NCBI RefSeq assembly: GCF_000766795.1
Contig: NZ_JPDS01000003.1
Coordinates: forward strand, 682,001 to 746,000
From: Polaribacter sp. Hel1_85
GTDB taxonomy: Bacteria > Bacteroidota > Bacteroidia > Flavobacteriales > Flavobacteriaceae
Direction: 5' to 3'
DNA length: 64,000 nucleotides
Shown: one piece after another, positions 26,142 to 34,338 of the stretch
How positions within the stretch are numbered: position 1 is the first letter of the stretch
How the letters are laid out: the number at the start of each line of letters is the position of its first letter
Notes under the pieces: model-generated
Seen by the model: only the letters and a program-made list of their open reading frames with translations
Told to the model about the DNA's origin: nothing
Databases searched by the model: none
Position numbers and translations under genes: made by a program

Positions 26142-26816
26142 ATGAACAAAATTGTATTAATAACAGGAGCAAGTAAAGGAATTGGAAAAGCCTTGACTGA
26201 AAAAATGTTGAATGAAAATTTCTTTGTTATTGGAACAAGTAGAAGCAGAAAAATTGAAAACTTTGAGCATAAGAATTTTTATCCTTTAAAATTAGACCTA
26301 TCAAACACGGAAAGTATCAAGAATGCTCACAAAGAGATTTTTGGGAATTTTAAAAATATTGACTTTTTAATTAACAACGCTGGAATTGGACCAGATTTAG
26401 ACACTTACATTCCAGAAAAAGAATCTTTTAATCTGACTTTTGATGTTAATGTAACTGGAACTGTATTTTTCACAGAACCCTTGATTGAATTCATAAACGA
26501 AAACGGAATTATTCTAAATATATCCTCAAAAATGGGTTCTTTAGATGTTTGTGAATTGACTGACTCTGTTGCTTATCGAATGTCGAAAAGTGCTTTAAAT
26601 ATGTACACAAAAATACTGACAAATAGATTGAAAAATAAAATTAGAGTTGCTTCAATTCATCCAGGTTGGGTAAAAACGTCTATAATAGAAAGCAATCTTA
26701 AAAATGGTAGATTAACACCTGAACAATCAGCGGAAAATATTTTTGAGTTTTTAACAAACAAATTTGAAAGCGGAACGTTTTGGAATTCTGAAAATGGAAC
26801 TGAACTATTATGGTAA
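26142..26816 (+). CDS. Short-chain dehydrogenase/reductase
   Basis: 224 aa. The N-terminus VLITGASKGIGKALTEKML is the TGxxxGIG nucleotide-binding motif. INNAGIGPD is the NNAG motif. The catalytic Ser, Tyr and Lys are seen in NISSKMGSLD and AYRMSKSALN (YxxxK), and HPGWVKT follows. It is a classical SDR using NAD(P)H; the substrate is unknown. Its cassette end is ATTTGCCAAC, but the matching start TTGGCAAAT is absent because IS copy 2 has replaced it. The gene now sits 13 bases after the IS end. Confidence 0.85.
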   Translation: MNKIVLITGASKGIGKALTEKMLNENFFVIGTSRSRKIENFEHKNFYPLKLDLSNTESIKNAHKEIFGNFKNIDFLINNAGIGPDLDTYIPEKESFNLTFDVNVTGTVFFTEPLIEFINENGIILNISSKMGSLDVCELTDSVAYRMSKSALNMYTKILTNRLKNKIRVASIHPGWVKTSIIESNLKNGRLTPEQSAENIFEFLTNKFESGTFWNSENGTELLW

Positions 26817-26827
26817 AAAAAACGATT

Positions 26828-26959
26828 TGCCAACACCGTATAAAATTAATTGCTAGTTCTAGCATATTTACGAAAGTCCTCGCGGACTTTCTATCTGTAA
26901 TTTATTTGCTAACTTTAGTGCTTAAAACACGCAACTAATCTTATACAACAACGTTACAA
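26828..26959 (+). repeat. attC site 24
   Basis: Opens TGCCAAC and closes GTTACAA. The inner hairpin is GAAAGTCC-TCGC-GGACTTTC. Confidence 0.8.
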
Positions 26960-26980
26960 ACAATTAAAACGAAAATCAAA

Positions 26981-27625
26981 TTGCATACAAGAAAGAAGTA
27001 TCTGATTATTTTTTTATTCATAAGTTCAATTTCAATGAATGGACAAAACTCGAATATAAACTTTGGAATAAAAACGGGTTTAAATTACTCAAATTTTAAA
27101 CTTAACTCAAGTTTAGAAAAAGTTGAATTAATAGAATCCGAGAATGAAATTGGCTTTCAAGTTGGAGGATTTGTCAATTTCAAGATTCATAAAAAGTTTA
27201 ACATCCAAACTGAATTGTTATTTAATAATCTTAATACTTCTGGATTAATTCAGGAATTTATTAGAACGAGTCCTAATGAAGCTGTTTTACAAAGATTTGA
27301 ATTAAATCTTAATGAAACAGGAATCAATTTTCCTGTAGTTATTCAATATTTGATTTTTAATAAATTTCATTTAGAAGCTGGAATAGAAATGAAATATATA
27401 ATTCAACAAAAATTGAAGAAGGAATATCTTCCTGGACCTTTTGAACCTTTAAGTAATGAATCTCTTTACTTTGATTACAACAGTATTAATCTAAATTTAG
27501 CGTTAGGAATTAATTACAGAATCTCAAATAAATTTGGAATTAACACAAGATATTACCATAATTTGGATAATAAAAATTCAATAATTATGAGAAATTTTAA
27601 CTTGGGAATAGAATATCATTTATAA
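26981..27625 (+). CDS. Outer-membrane beta-barrel protein (porin-like)
   Basis: 214 aa from TTG 26981, since no ATG precedes the signal peptide (KYLIIFLFISSISMNGQ). The mature part has the alternating strands and aromatic girdles of the OMP_b-brl_2 family (FGIKTGLNYSNF, FQVGGFVNFKI, FNIQTELLFN) and ends in GIEYHL, consistent with outer-membrane insertion. Its function is unknown; such eight-strand barrels are abundant in Flavobacteriia. The cassette is intact (TTACAAACA / TGTTTGTAA). Confidence 0.7.
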   Translation: MHTRKKYLIIFLFISSISMNGQNSNINFGIKTGLNYSNFKLNSSLEKVELIESENEIGFQVGGFVNFKIHKKFNIQTELLFNNLNTSGLIQEFIRTSPNEAVLQRFELNLNETGINFPVVIQYLIFNKFHLEAGIEMKYIIQQKLKKEYLPGPFEPLSNESLYFDYNSINLNLALGINYRISNKFGINTRYYHNLDNKNSIIMRNFNLGIEYHL

Positions 27626-27633
27626 AAAACTGT

Positions 27634-27767
27634 TTGTAACACCGTATAAAATTTATTGCTGGCTTTTTGTTCACTTACGAAAGTCCTCTCGGACTTTCTT
27701 CGTCTGTAATTATTTAGTAACTTTAGTGCTTAAACCACGCAACAAACCTTATACAACAACGTTGTAA
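27634..27767 (+). repeat. attC site 25
   Basis: Opens TTGTAAC and closes GTTGTAA. The inner hairpin is GAAAGTCC-TCTC-GGACTTTC. Confidence 0.8.
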
Positions 27768-28127
27768 AAAACTGGTTGAAAGAAAAATCTAAAAGCTAAA
27801 GTTCTTTAAAAAAGCATTTTACTTTTAAAGTTTGAAAAACTGAATTCTGAAAAAAATTGAATCTTAAAAATGTGGAGCACTCTCTCGCTCATTAAAATTT
27901 GTGAAAATTGGAAAGTTTTAGAAATTTAATAAAAAGGAATTTACTCAAACTCTGAAAAAACAAAATTGCAGAATTCTTACTCAAATTCTGAATTTAGAAA
28001 GTTTGCGGAATTGAGCTAAATACGGAAAATCAAAATTGCGGAATTATTACTCAGAATCTGAATTTAAAAAAAGGAAAAATAATAAAAACTGAATCTTATA
28101 AAATTATGGGGAAATTAAATATGCATT
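27768..28127 (+). other. Gene-less cassette, family member C
   Basis: A close relative of the cassette at 10040, with long identical stretches over the first 180 bases and again around GAATTTAGAAAGTTTGCGG. It contains GGAGCACTCTCTCGCTC and differs by scattered substitutions and small indels. There is no coding potential. High similarity despite 17 kb of separation suggests duplication by excision and re-insertion, or selection on the sequence. Confidence 0.6.
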
Positions 28128-28263
28128 TTACAACACCATGTATAAAAAATTGCTATTTTTAGCTTAAACAAAGTTTGTTGCTTTTTTAATCTTGTCTTAA
28201 TTTTCCTTCGGAAAATCAGCCAATCTTAAAAACGCAACTTTCCATAACACAAAACCGTTGCCA
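28128..28263 (+). repeat. attC site 26 (subtype of gene-less cassettes)
   Basis: Opens TTACAAC and closes GTTGCCA. Arms as in sites 12 and 16. The inner part is nearly identical to site 16. Confidence 0.75.
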
Positions 28264-28275
28264 ACAATACGAAAA

Positions 28276-28818
28276 ATGAAAATCGGAACTAAAATATTAA
28301 TCCTTTTCTTGACTTTAAATTTACTTTCCTGCAAAGGAAATGCTCAAGAAACGGAAACCAAAAATCCTAAAACTGAATTTGATTTCTCTAAAATTGAAAA
28401 AATTAAAGAGACAAAACTCAAAGGTCTGATTATTAATGATTACGACAGTATTTTCAATTCTGCTCAAAGAAAGGAATTATCTGATATTATTTACGATTAC
28501 AACATAAAAACAACACGACAAATAGTTGTTGTGACTGTAGATAGTATTTCACCTTATTCTGAAATTCAAAAATACGCAGGTGATTTAATGAATTATTGGG
28601 GAATTGGAACTGCCGAAAAAAACAACGGACTGACAATAGTTGTGTGTAATCCTTGCAGACAAATCGGAATTGCCACTGGAACTGGAACTGAATTGATATT
28701 GACTGACGAAGTTTGTAAAAAAGTAATTGGCGAAAAAATAATACCTGAATTTAAAAACGGAGAATTTTATAGCGGAATTAAAAAAGGTGTGATAGAATTA
28801 ATAGAAAAGTGGAAATAA
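28276..28818 (+). CDS. TPM-domain lipoprotein
   Basis: About 180 aa from ATG 28276. MKIGTKILILFLTLNLLSCK has a lipobox (LLSC). The domain from about residue 45 reads LIINDYDSIFNSAQRKELSD, IVVVTVDSISPY, LMNYWGIGTAEKNNGLTIVV and GIATGTGTELILTDEVCKKV. It is the TPM (Psb32/YgcG) phosphatase-like fold, which in relatives has a role in envelope or photosystem protein turnover. It is the last complete cassette of the array (TTGCCAACA / TGTTGGCAA). Confidence 0.75.
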   Translation: MKIGTKILILFLTLNLLSCKGNAQETETKNPKTEFDFSKIEKIKETKLKGLIINDYDSIFNSAQRKELSDIIYDYNIKTTRQIVVVTVDSISPYSEIQKYAGDLMNYWGIGTAEKNNGLTIVVCNPCRQIGIATGTGTELILTDEVCKKVIGEKIIPEFKNGEFYSGIKKGVIELIEKWK

Positions 28819-28825
28819 GTACTGT

Positions 28826-28843
28826 TGGCAACACCGTGTATAC
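28826..28843 (+). repeat. attC site 27, truncated: distal end of the array
   Basis: TGGCAAC-ACC-GTGTATA is present and then unrelated sequence begins (CTCAATGATACC). This marks the right boundary of the cassette array. Confidence 0.7.
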
Positions 28844-28846
28844 TCA

Positions 28847-29308
28847 ATGATACCCAAATGCAGTTTTACTCTGAAAGCTAAAATACCTAAAAAAACCACA
28901 CCAAAAATAAAACCTAAAACTTTAGGAGAATTTATAAAAAGAGAAAGACAAAAAAGAAATTTATCTCAAGCCACAGCAGCAAAATTCTTTGGAGTAAATG
29001 GTATGTGCTTATCAAGTTGGGAGATAAACAAAAAAACAATTCATCCAAAATATTTAGAATCTATAATTGAGTTTTTAGGTTTCATACCAAAGTTAACATC
29101 TAACTTCGATAAAATTGGGATGAGAACAAAATTATGGAGAAAACAACATTCGGTTTCAATGGATGATTTTTTATTAATGGTAAATATTCCTAAAGAAGTT
29201 ATTTTAAAAATAGAACAAGCCAGGTATTGTAAGGTGGATAAAAAAGTAGCTTTAAAAATCAATTTATTTTTGAAAAGAAACACTACTTTTTCCGTAAGGC
29301 ATCCATAA
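28847..29308 (+). CDS. XRE-type HTH protein at the array boundary
   Basis: 153 aa. Residues 25-80 hold a helix-turn-helix (LGEFIKRERQKRNLSQATAA ... CLSSWEINKK). A second, weaker HTH-like unit lies at 93-145 (MRTKLWRKQHSVSMDDFLLM). The IHPKYLESIIEFLGF segment between them is typical of Bacteroidota regulators annotated as HTH domain proteins. The gene starts 4 bases after the array ends and its 3' end overlaps the convergent ATPase gene by 26 bases. The N-terminal 20 residues (Lys/Pro/Thr-rich) may be a fusion to sequence near the array edge. Confidence 0.6.
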   Translation: MIPKCSFTLKAKIPKKTTPKIKPKTLGEFIKRERQKRNLSQATAAKFFGVNGMCLSSWEINKKTIHPKYLESIIEFLGFIPKLTSNFDKIGMRTKLWRKQHSVSMDDFLLMVNIPKEVILKIEQARYCKVDKKVALKINLFLKRNTTFSVRHP

Positions 29309-32300
29309 TAATATTGGTAATAGATTTTTGCTTATTCATATCTCCATCTTCTGTTTTATAATTTACTTTCACGCGATAGCCTCGAACACGTTTCTCTTTA
29401 ACAATTGAAGTCGGAGTTATTGCATCCAAGTATAAAGACAATTCTTTGGAAGGGAAAAAATGGATTTTGGAATATAACTTTTTTGGAATAACTTTTAAGG
29501 ATTGTTCTTTAATATTTTGCAGATGTTTTTCATCATCAGAAATCATATAAACCAGAGAATAATTACTATCTATGCATTTCTGAATATTTTGAACTTCATA
29601 TTCTACAGTATTGGTTACTGAAATTTCAATAGCAATACGAATCTCATCTTTTAATAACCCAACATCAACACGCCCACCATTGTTTGCTTCTTCTTCAAGA
29701 GTCGCTTTAAAACCACGTTGCACAGCCATAGTGCGAACAAGATATTGCAATGAACGATGTTTGCGAAGTATTACTTGTTCATCAGCTTGCTGGAGATAAA
29801 CTTCCTTTTGTTTTTCAAAGTTAGTGGATACTTTTTCCTCTTTCTTTGGAATTAACTTCTTCTCTTCTTTTACAATTTTAGGAAGAGATTTTATAGTCTT
29901 ATTTATTTTATCTTCAGATGTTTCTTCTAAAATTTTAGTAGAAATAGATTTTTCTTTTTCTTTGGATATTTTTGGTTTAGGTAATAAACTATCTAACAAC
30001 GTTTTTATTTCAGAACGATTTTTGGTGTATTTGCTTCGTGTATTTTGAATGATAAAATCTTTAACTACAGAATTTATTTGATTTGATAATTTTGATGTTG
30101 AGAGGCTAAAATCATTTGAACTACTTCCAACACGCATAATTACTTCTCCTGTACCTAAACTTTGCAAATCATTTTGTTCAAAAAAAGAAAAACCAGTTTC
30201 TAATTTACGTGCATCATTATCTCCCAATCTAAAACAGATTCGTGTAAAAGGATTTGAAATCACAGAATTCAATACTTTTTGTTCTTCAATTTGAGCAAGT
30301 TCTTGGTGTGCTAAAACAAGCCCTATTCCATACTTACGAACTCCAGAGAGCATCGCCGTTATCGAAGGTGTTATAAAATTCTGAAATTCATCCATATAAA
30401 TATAAAATGGATGCCTTTTTTCTTTAGAGATTTGTTGTCTTGATAATGCTACTTGATTGAATTTAGAAATAAACAATGAGCCTAATAAATACGAATTATC
30501 TTCTCCAATCAGTCCTTGCGATAATTTGAGTAAAACGATTTTCTTTTTTTCGATACATTCTTTAAAATCAATACCTTTTTTTTGTGCCAACATATACCTA
30601 ATAATCTTGGGACGTAAAAAAGTATCAATTCTTGTTAATAAAGGAGCAATACCTTTTTTTACAAGAGGGTACTCGTTTTTCCAATAATAATGAACAGAAT
30701 TATCATCAATTTTTTCTAAAAAAGCATTTCTAAATTTCTCTTCAATTAAAAAACGTTTAAGTTCTATCAATGTTCCACCATAACTACTTTCTAAAAAAGC
30801 ATTGATGGCATTGGATAATACAGCAGTCATATTATCTCCCCAAGCTGTGGCGTGACGTTTAAATGAAGAAACTAAATCCGAACTGAGTACTATCTTTTCC
30901 GCATCGGTTGTTGCGTGCAGTAGGTTAAATCCGATAGGAAATTCACTGTCTGAAGGATCAATTACAATCACATCTCCTTTTCGATGATTTGGAATTCGAA
31001 GTAAAATATCATCACAAATATCACCATGAGGATCAAATAGAGCGATACCATTACCTTTTTCAATATCATCCAACACCATATTGGCAATCAATGTTGATTT
31101 TCCAACCCCTGTGGCTCCAACAATATGAACATGTTTGAGGCGTTGTTTTTTGGTTAAATGAACAGCGTATTCTTCTTGTTGGTGTGAATTAATACCAATA
31201 AAACAACCTCCAGTATCTTGCAAAACAATTTGAGGTGCTTTTTTCGTCTTTTTATCATTAAAACCTAATTTAGAAGATACAAAACTTTCGTTTGGGTAAT
31301 GTACAAGCGATACTAATTCATCAGTATTTAAGAGCATTCCTAATCTGTTTGTTTGTCGGTAAAACAGATTTTCTATATGGTGTTGATATTCATATCCTTC
31401 ATTTGATAATGGAATCAACCGATTAAACTCGGATTTTGAAAAAGTAGAAATGGTTCGGATTATTTCAGAAGCTAAATACTCGGTACGTTCCTTGAACAAT
31501 GATTGTGTAGCCAAACGTACCACAACTGCAAACAAAGGCTTAGAAACCTTGTTCTTAGCCAACTGAAGCATTTCTGGAGCATCAACAAAGAATGAATTTC
31601 CACTAGAGTCAGAAACTGCATTCATCATACTTTTTGACCATGGATTTACAACTCCTTTAAATAAAACCTGATAGACAATAACATCACCTTGTTGCAAGTT
31701 TTCAAATGTTGCAAAAATACTTGTTAAAGTATCAATATTAAAGTTTTGGGGAGTATGAATAGATCGCATAGACTCCTCTTCCAAACCAAAATCACAAACA
31801 GCAATATTATCATAACCATTAAAAGGGAGGTCTAAGGCATTTACTTCTTTAAATAAAATGGATGAAAAATAGGCTTTACAATGCGAGGTTATTCTCATTT
31901 TATCTTTTTCACTGCAAACAATCTGAATGGTAATCTTCTCGAAAGTACCAATAATCTCAAAAGAAATAGAATTTTCAGAATAGTCAAGCATATTCAATAA
32001 CTCGACAAACAACGTTTTATCAATATATGGTCTTTTTGGAAAGGAAATTTCCAATCCAACCAATACAGGTTTTGAAATTACTTCTTTTGGTAAAAAAGGT
32101 TTTTCTATTTCTTCACTTTCTTCTTGCACTTTGGAAGCAAAAAGTGTTGTTAATTGTTTAAAATAGGATAGTGCTCTTCCATCATCATAATCTTGCGAAT
32201 ACGTTTTTATATTTTGATGATGATAAAAATGGGTAAAAGGTGGTTCTATATCCACACAAAAAGGGAAGTGGTAATAACCACGTCCCTTGTAATCAAATTC

Positions 32301-32342
32301 ATAAAAATTAATTGTAGCCTGTTCCGCTAATGATAGCTTCAT
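29283..32342 (-). CDS. HerA/VirD4-like ATPase with C-terminal nuclease-like domain
   Basis: 1019 aa. The N-terminal 380 residues are divergent. Walker A is VHIVGATGVGKSTLIANM near residue 410, followed by IALFDPHGDICDDIL. Walker B is FYIYMDEFQNF near 648. The TraM-recognition/HerA signatures SGVRKYGIGLVLAHQEL and NPFTRICFRLGDNDA follow. After a Lys/Ser-rich linker (about 770-850), residues about 865-990 contain GGRVDVGLL...IAIEISVTN, a D-x(n)-E-x-S/T arrangement like PD-(D/E)XK nucleases. The ATPase is predicted to move DNA. It is the last gene of the six-gene TIR/caspase operon, 4 bases after its neighbour, so a defence role is as likely as conjugation. Confidence 0.75.
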   Translation of the reverse strand: MKLSLAEQATINFYEFDYKGRGYYHFPFCVDIEPPFTHFYHHQNIKTYSQDYDDGRALSYFKQLTTLFASKVQEESEEIEKPFLPKEVISKPVLVGLEISFPKRPYIDKTLFVELLNMLDYSENSISFEIIGTFEKITIQIVCSEKDKMRITSHCKAYFSSILFKEVNALDLPFNGYDNIAVCDFGLEEESMRSIHTPQNFNIDTLTSIFATFENLQQGDVIVYQVLFKGVVNPWSKSMMNAVSDSSGNSFFVDAPEMLQLAKNKVSKPLFAVVVRLATQSLFKERTEYLASEIIRTISTFSKSEFNRLIPLSNEGYEYQHHIENLFYRQTNRLGMLLNTDELVSLVHYPNESFVSSKLGFNDKKTKKAPQIVLQDTGGCFIGINSHQQEEYAVHLTKKQRLKHVHIVGATGVGKSTLIANMVLDDIEKGNGIALFDPHGDICDDILLRIPNHRKGDVIVIDPSDSEFPIGFNLLHATTDAEKIVLSSDLVSSFKRHATAWGDNMTAVLSNAINAFLESSYGGTLIELKRFLIEEKFRNAFLEKIDDNSVHYYWKNEYPLVKKGIAPLLTRIDTFLRPKIIRYMLAQKKGIDFKECIEKKKIVLLKLSQGLIGEDNSYLLGSLFISKFNQVALSRQQISKEKRHPFYIYMDEFQNFITPSITAMLSGVRKYGIGLVLAHQELAQIEEQKVLNSVISNPFTRICFRLGDNDARKLETGFSFFEQNDLQSLGTGEVIMRVGSSSNDFSLSTSKLSNQINSVVKDFIIQNTRSKYTKNRSEIKTLLDSLLPKPKISKEKEKSISTKILEETSEDKINKTIKSLPKIVKEEKKLIPKKEEKVSTNFEKQKEVYLQQADEQVILRKHRSLQYLVRTMAVQRGFKATLEEEANNGGRVDVGLLKDEIRIAIEISVTNTVEYEVQNIQKCIDSNYSLVYMISDDEKHLQNIKEQSLKVIPKKLYSKIHFFPSKELSLYLDAITPTSIVKEKRVRGYRVKVNYKTEDGDMNKQKSITNIIMDALRKK

Positions 32343-32346
32343 TCCA

Positions 32347-32931
32347 TTATCGTTTGAAGATATCTTGTAGCGTAGGTTTACGTTCTTGTTCTGATAAGGC
32401 TTTTACGCCCTGTGATTTTGTAATATCATCAATTACTTTTAAAACAGCAGCCTGTGCATATGTCATAAACATCGAGGCTGTATCTATTTTATAATAGGTT
32501 ACAGGATATAGTTTTCTTGCAAGCCATCCTCCAACAAACGGAATCTTTGAAATAATAAGTTGACCTATAGAATTTTTATACAGCAACCACCAAGAAATAA
32601 AAAAACCTTTCCCAAAAGGCGCCGCACAAATATCGTATTGATATTCTTTCCAAGTGGCTCTTAAATAACTTCTTCTTGATGAAAATGCATTACCTTCTTT
32701 TAAAGAGACTTGTTCAATTTCAATACGTTTAATCCCTTGATTTTGCAATTCTTCTTTAAGTAATTTATAAAATTCCTGTGTTGAAAAATTGAAATTATCA
32801 ATTAAGGTATTCCATTTTGAATGATGACTTTTAAATGTAGCACTAAAAATAGATTTTAAAATTAGAAATGCTACTAATCCTTGGATTAAGTATGTTCCGT
32901 AGCGGGTTAGGTAAAATAGAAATTCGTTCAT
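32347..32931 (-). CDS. Membrane-anchored partner of the ATPase
   Basis: 194 aa. An N-terminal hydrophobic segment (residues about 8-28, YGTYLIQGLVAFLILKSIFS) and a second around 112-135 (GFFISWWLLYKNSIGQLIIS) flank a globular part. The C-terminal half (YKIDTASMFMTYAQAAVLKV) ends in a charged tail. No family was recognised. The gene lies 2 bases from the caspase gene and 4 bases from the ATPase gene, so it is very likely co-translated and could dock the ATPase to the membrane. Confidence 0.6.
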   Translation of the reverse strand: MNEFLFYLTRYGTYLIQGLVAFLILKSIFSATFKSHHSKWNTLIDNFNFSTQEFYKLLKEELQNQGIKRIEIEQVSLKEGNAFSSRRSYLRATWKEYQYDICAAPFGKGFFISWWLLYKNSIGQLIISKIPFVGGWLARKLYPVTYYKIDTASMFMTYAQAAVLKVIDDITKSQGVKALSEQERKPTLQDIFKR

Positions 32932-32933
32932 AA

Positions 32934-33887
32934 TTATATTCTTTTATTCTTAACTAGCGACCAATAGTGCTGTCCAAGAAGAGTTAATACACAATATTTT
33001 GATTCCATAGCAGCATGGTACATATGCTCTTTACTGGCACCTACAGGAATTACAAGTCCAACACCTTCATACTTTTGAAGAATAGTAAATTTTCTTGTAT
33101 TTTCTGTATTAGGGCTTTCGCTTTCTAGCTCAAATGAAGGATTCAATTGAAGTTCAGTTCCTTTTTCTTCGAATAAAGAGGTAATTTGAATTAAATCACT
33201 TAATACAACAGGAGGTTGAACAGTTCTTAAAGAAACAAAGTTTTCAATATTTGTTTTAAAAAGGGGTCTTTGTTGCCAAGGTCCAAGTGATTGATCGATA
33301 TGAGCATATACGCTACCTGGTGTTATTTTACCCATTAAATTAGCAGCACCTCCATTTAAAGCATCAACTAATAATGATGTAAAAACGCCAGAACCATTTT
33401 TTTCAGTTGCGTACTGATCTTTTGAAGAAGCAGTCAAAATTGTTGTTCCTTTTGAGAGTAATGAATTGTCAGATTGATAATCCAAACCTGCATATCCACT
33501 ATGACAAGAATCTAGTATGATAATTTTATTTTTAGCTTTAGATTCATTAGCGATTTTCATTAACTCTTGTATTGGCATACCTTCATCACCTTCTTTACAA
33601 TCAGAAGTTATTAGATAACCTCCAGTACCTTCAATGTGACCATGCCCCGAAAAATAAAAAACAACTTCATCTTCGCTTTTAAACAGTTCTGTAATCTGTT
33701 TTTTTAGAACACTCTTCTTTACAAGGTTATCTTCTCCTGTAGCTGTTAATAATTTTACATCAAAGTTAATTGTTCCGTCTCCATGTCTTTCTAAAACAGT
33801 TTTCACAGCATATGCATCGTTGACACAACCATATAGTGAATTTTGATCCTTATAATAATTTATTCCTACTACTAATGCTTTTCTCAT
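32934..33887 (-). CDS. Caspase-like (C14) protease
   Basis: About 317 aa from ATG 33887 (MRKALVVGINYYKDQNSLYG). A longer frame to 33926 would overlap the previous gene by 35 bases and is less likely. The p20-like core has the catalytic His82 in FYFSGHGHIEGTGG and Cys128 in IIILDSCHSGYAG, as in metacaspase/orthocaspase peptidases. GVFTSLLVDALNGGAANLMG follows. The C-terminal 100 residues (about 220-317) are not recognised. Bacterial caspase-like proteases in defence operons activate partner effectors, gasdermins among them, by cleavage. In this operon the candidate substrates are the TIR proteins, the 264-aa protein or the ATPase. Confidence 0.85.
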   Translation of the reverse strand: MRKALVVGINYYKDQNSLYGCVNDAYAVKTVLERHGDGTINFDVKLLTATGEDNLVKKSVLKKQITELFKSEDEVVFYFSGHGHIEGTGGYLITSDCKEGDEGMPIQELMKIANESKAKNKIIILDSCHSGYAGLDYQSDNSLLSKGTTILTASSKDQYATEKNGSGVFTSLLVDALNGGAANLMGKITPGSVYAHIDQSLGPWQQRPLFKTNIENFVSLRTVQPPVVLSDLIQITSLFEEKGTELQLNPSFELESESPNTENTRKFTILQKYEGVGLVIPVGASKEHMYHAAMESKYCVLTLLGQHYWSLVKNKRI

Positions 33888-33891
33888 AATT

Positions 33892-34311
33892 TTATGCGTT
33901 TGAATTTCTTCTAATTGCTGAAACAATGGATTCAGTGTTCCAATTAACTATTTCTACAGCATTTTCTTGAACTGCTTTAGAAATATTAGTCTGCCCTAAA
34001 GGCCTTATGCCTATAATAGGTTTTGGTACAGAAAAACTTTGATTAGCAATTAATATTTCCTTGTTTATCCATTTACTATGAGTCGCATAAACACCTCCCA
34101 TAATTAAAACCACATGGCATAGTTTTAATCGATTATATATTGCTTCTATTAATTGTTTATCAGTACCATTAGTATGAACTGGATCATCTTTAGGTACAGA
34201 AAAATTTTTATAATCAAAATAACTTCTCTGATCTAAAAGTTTGCATAAATCATCATAAGTGTCAGAATATTGCCATGAATGACTAATAAATAAATTTTGG
34301 GTTGTCAACAT
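33892..34311 (-). CDS. TIR-like protein of the ThsB/MTH538 type
   Basis: 139 aa. It begins NLFISHSWQYSDTYDDLCKL, then YFDYKNFSVPKDDPVH, ATHSKWINKEILIANQSF and KPIIGIRPLGQTNISKAVQE. This is the MTH538-type TIR-like fold, the same family as ThsB of Thoeris, which makes a cyclic ADP-ribose-type signal from NAD+ after phage infection. No ThsA homologue is present, so the signal receiver, if any, must be another protein here. It starts 27 bases after the preceding TIR gene and ends 4 bases before the caspase start. Confidence 0.8.
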   Translation of the reverse strand: MLTTQNLFISHSWQYSDTYDDLCKLLDQRSYFDYKNFSVPKDDPVHTNGTDKQLIEAIYNRLKLCHVVLIMGGVYATHSKWINKEILIANQSFSVPKPIIGIRPLGQTNISKAVQENAVEIVNWNTESIVSAIRRNSNA

Positions 34312-34338
34312 AATTTTTCGTTTTTAATTGTTATTACT

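Larger units (their letters stand above)
1..28843 (+). mobile_element. Integron-like gene-cassette array (no integrase seen)
   Basis: About 26 cassettes, all read left to right, are separated by palindromic attC-like sites of about 130 bp. For nearly every cassette the bases after its opening GTT are the reverse complement of the bases just before the AAC that opens its own attC. Examples are TTAGCAAAC at 2962 with GTTTGCTAA at 4042, TTACCCACA at 5028 with TGTGGGTAA at 5989, and TTGTACGTA at 7272 with TACGTACAA at 7823. This self-complementarity is the signature of circular cassette intermediates joined by an integrase. No tyrosine recombinase of IntI type is encoded in the window, so this is either the distal part of a chromosomal integron with attI/intI to the left or a cluster of attC sites lacking an integrase. 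Conserved attC ends differ somewhat from the proteobacterial RYYYAAC/GTTRRRY consensus. Confidence 0.82.

Noticed and set aside
1151..28263. CRISPR-like array
   Set aside because: The repeats are about 130 bp, imperfect and palindromic, and the intervals are whole genes of 0.4-3 kb. No cas1 or effector genes are present, and the Cas2-like gene at 16905 is paired with a HEPN gene instead.
29283..32342. Conjugation coupling protein of an integrative element
   Set aside because: There are VirD4/HerA motifs, but no relaxase or other transfer genes are nearby, and the gene is the last of a tightly spaced TIR/caspase operon. It is kept only as an alternative.
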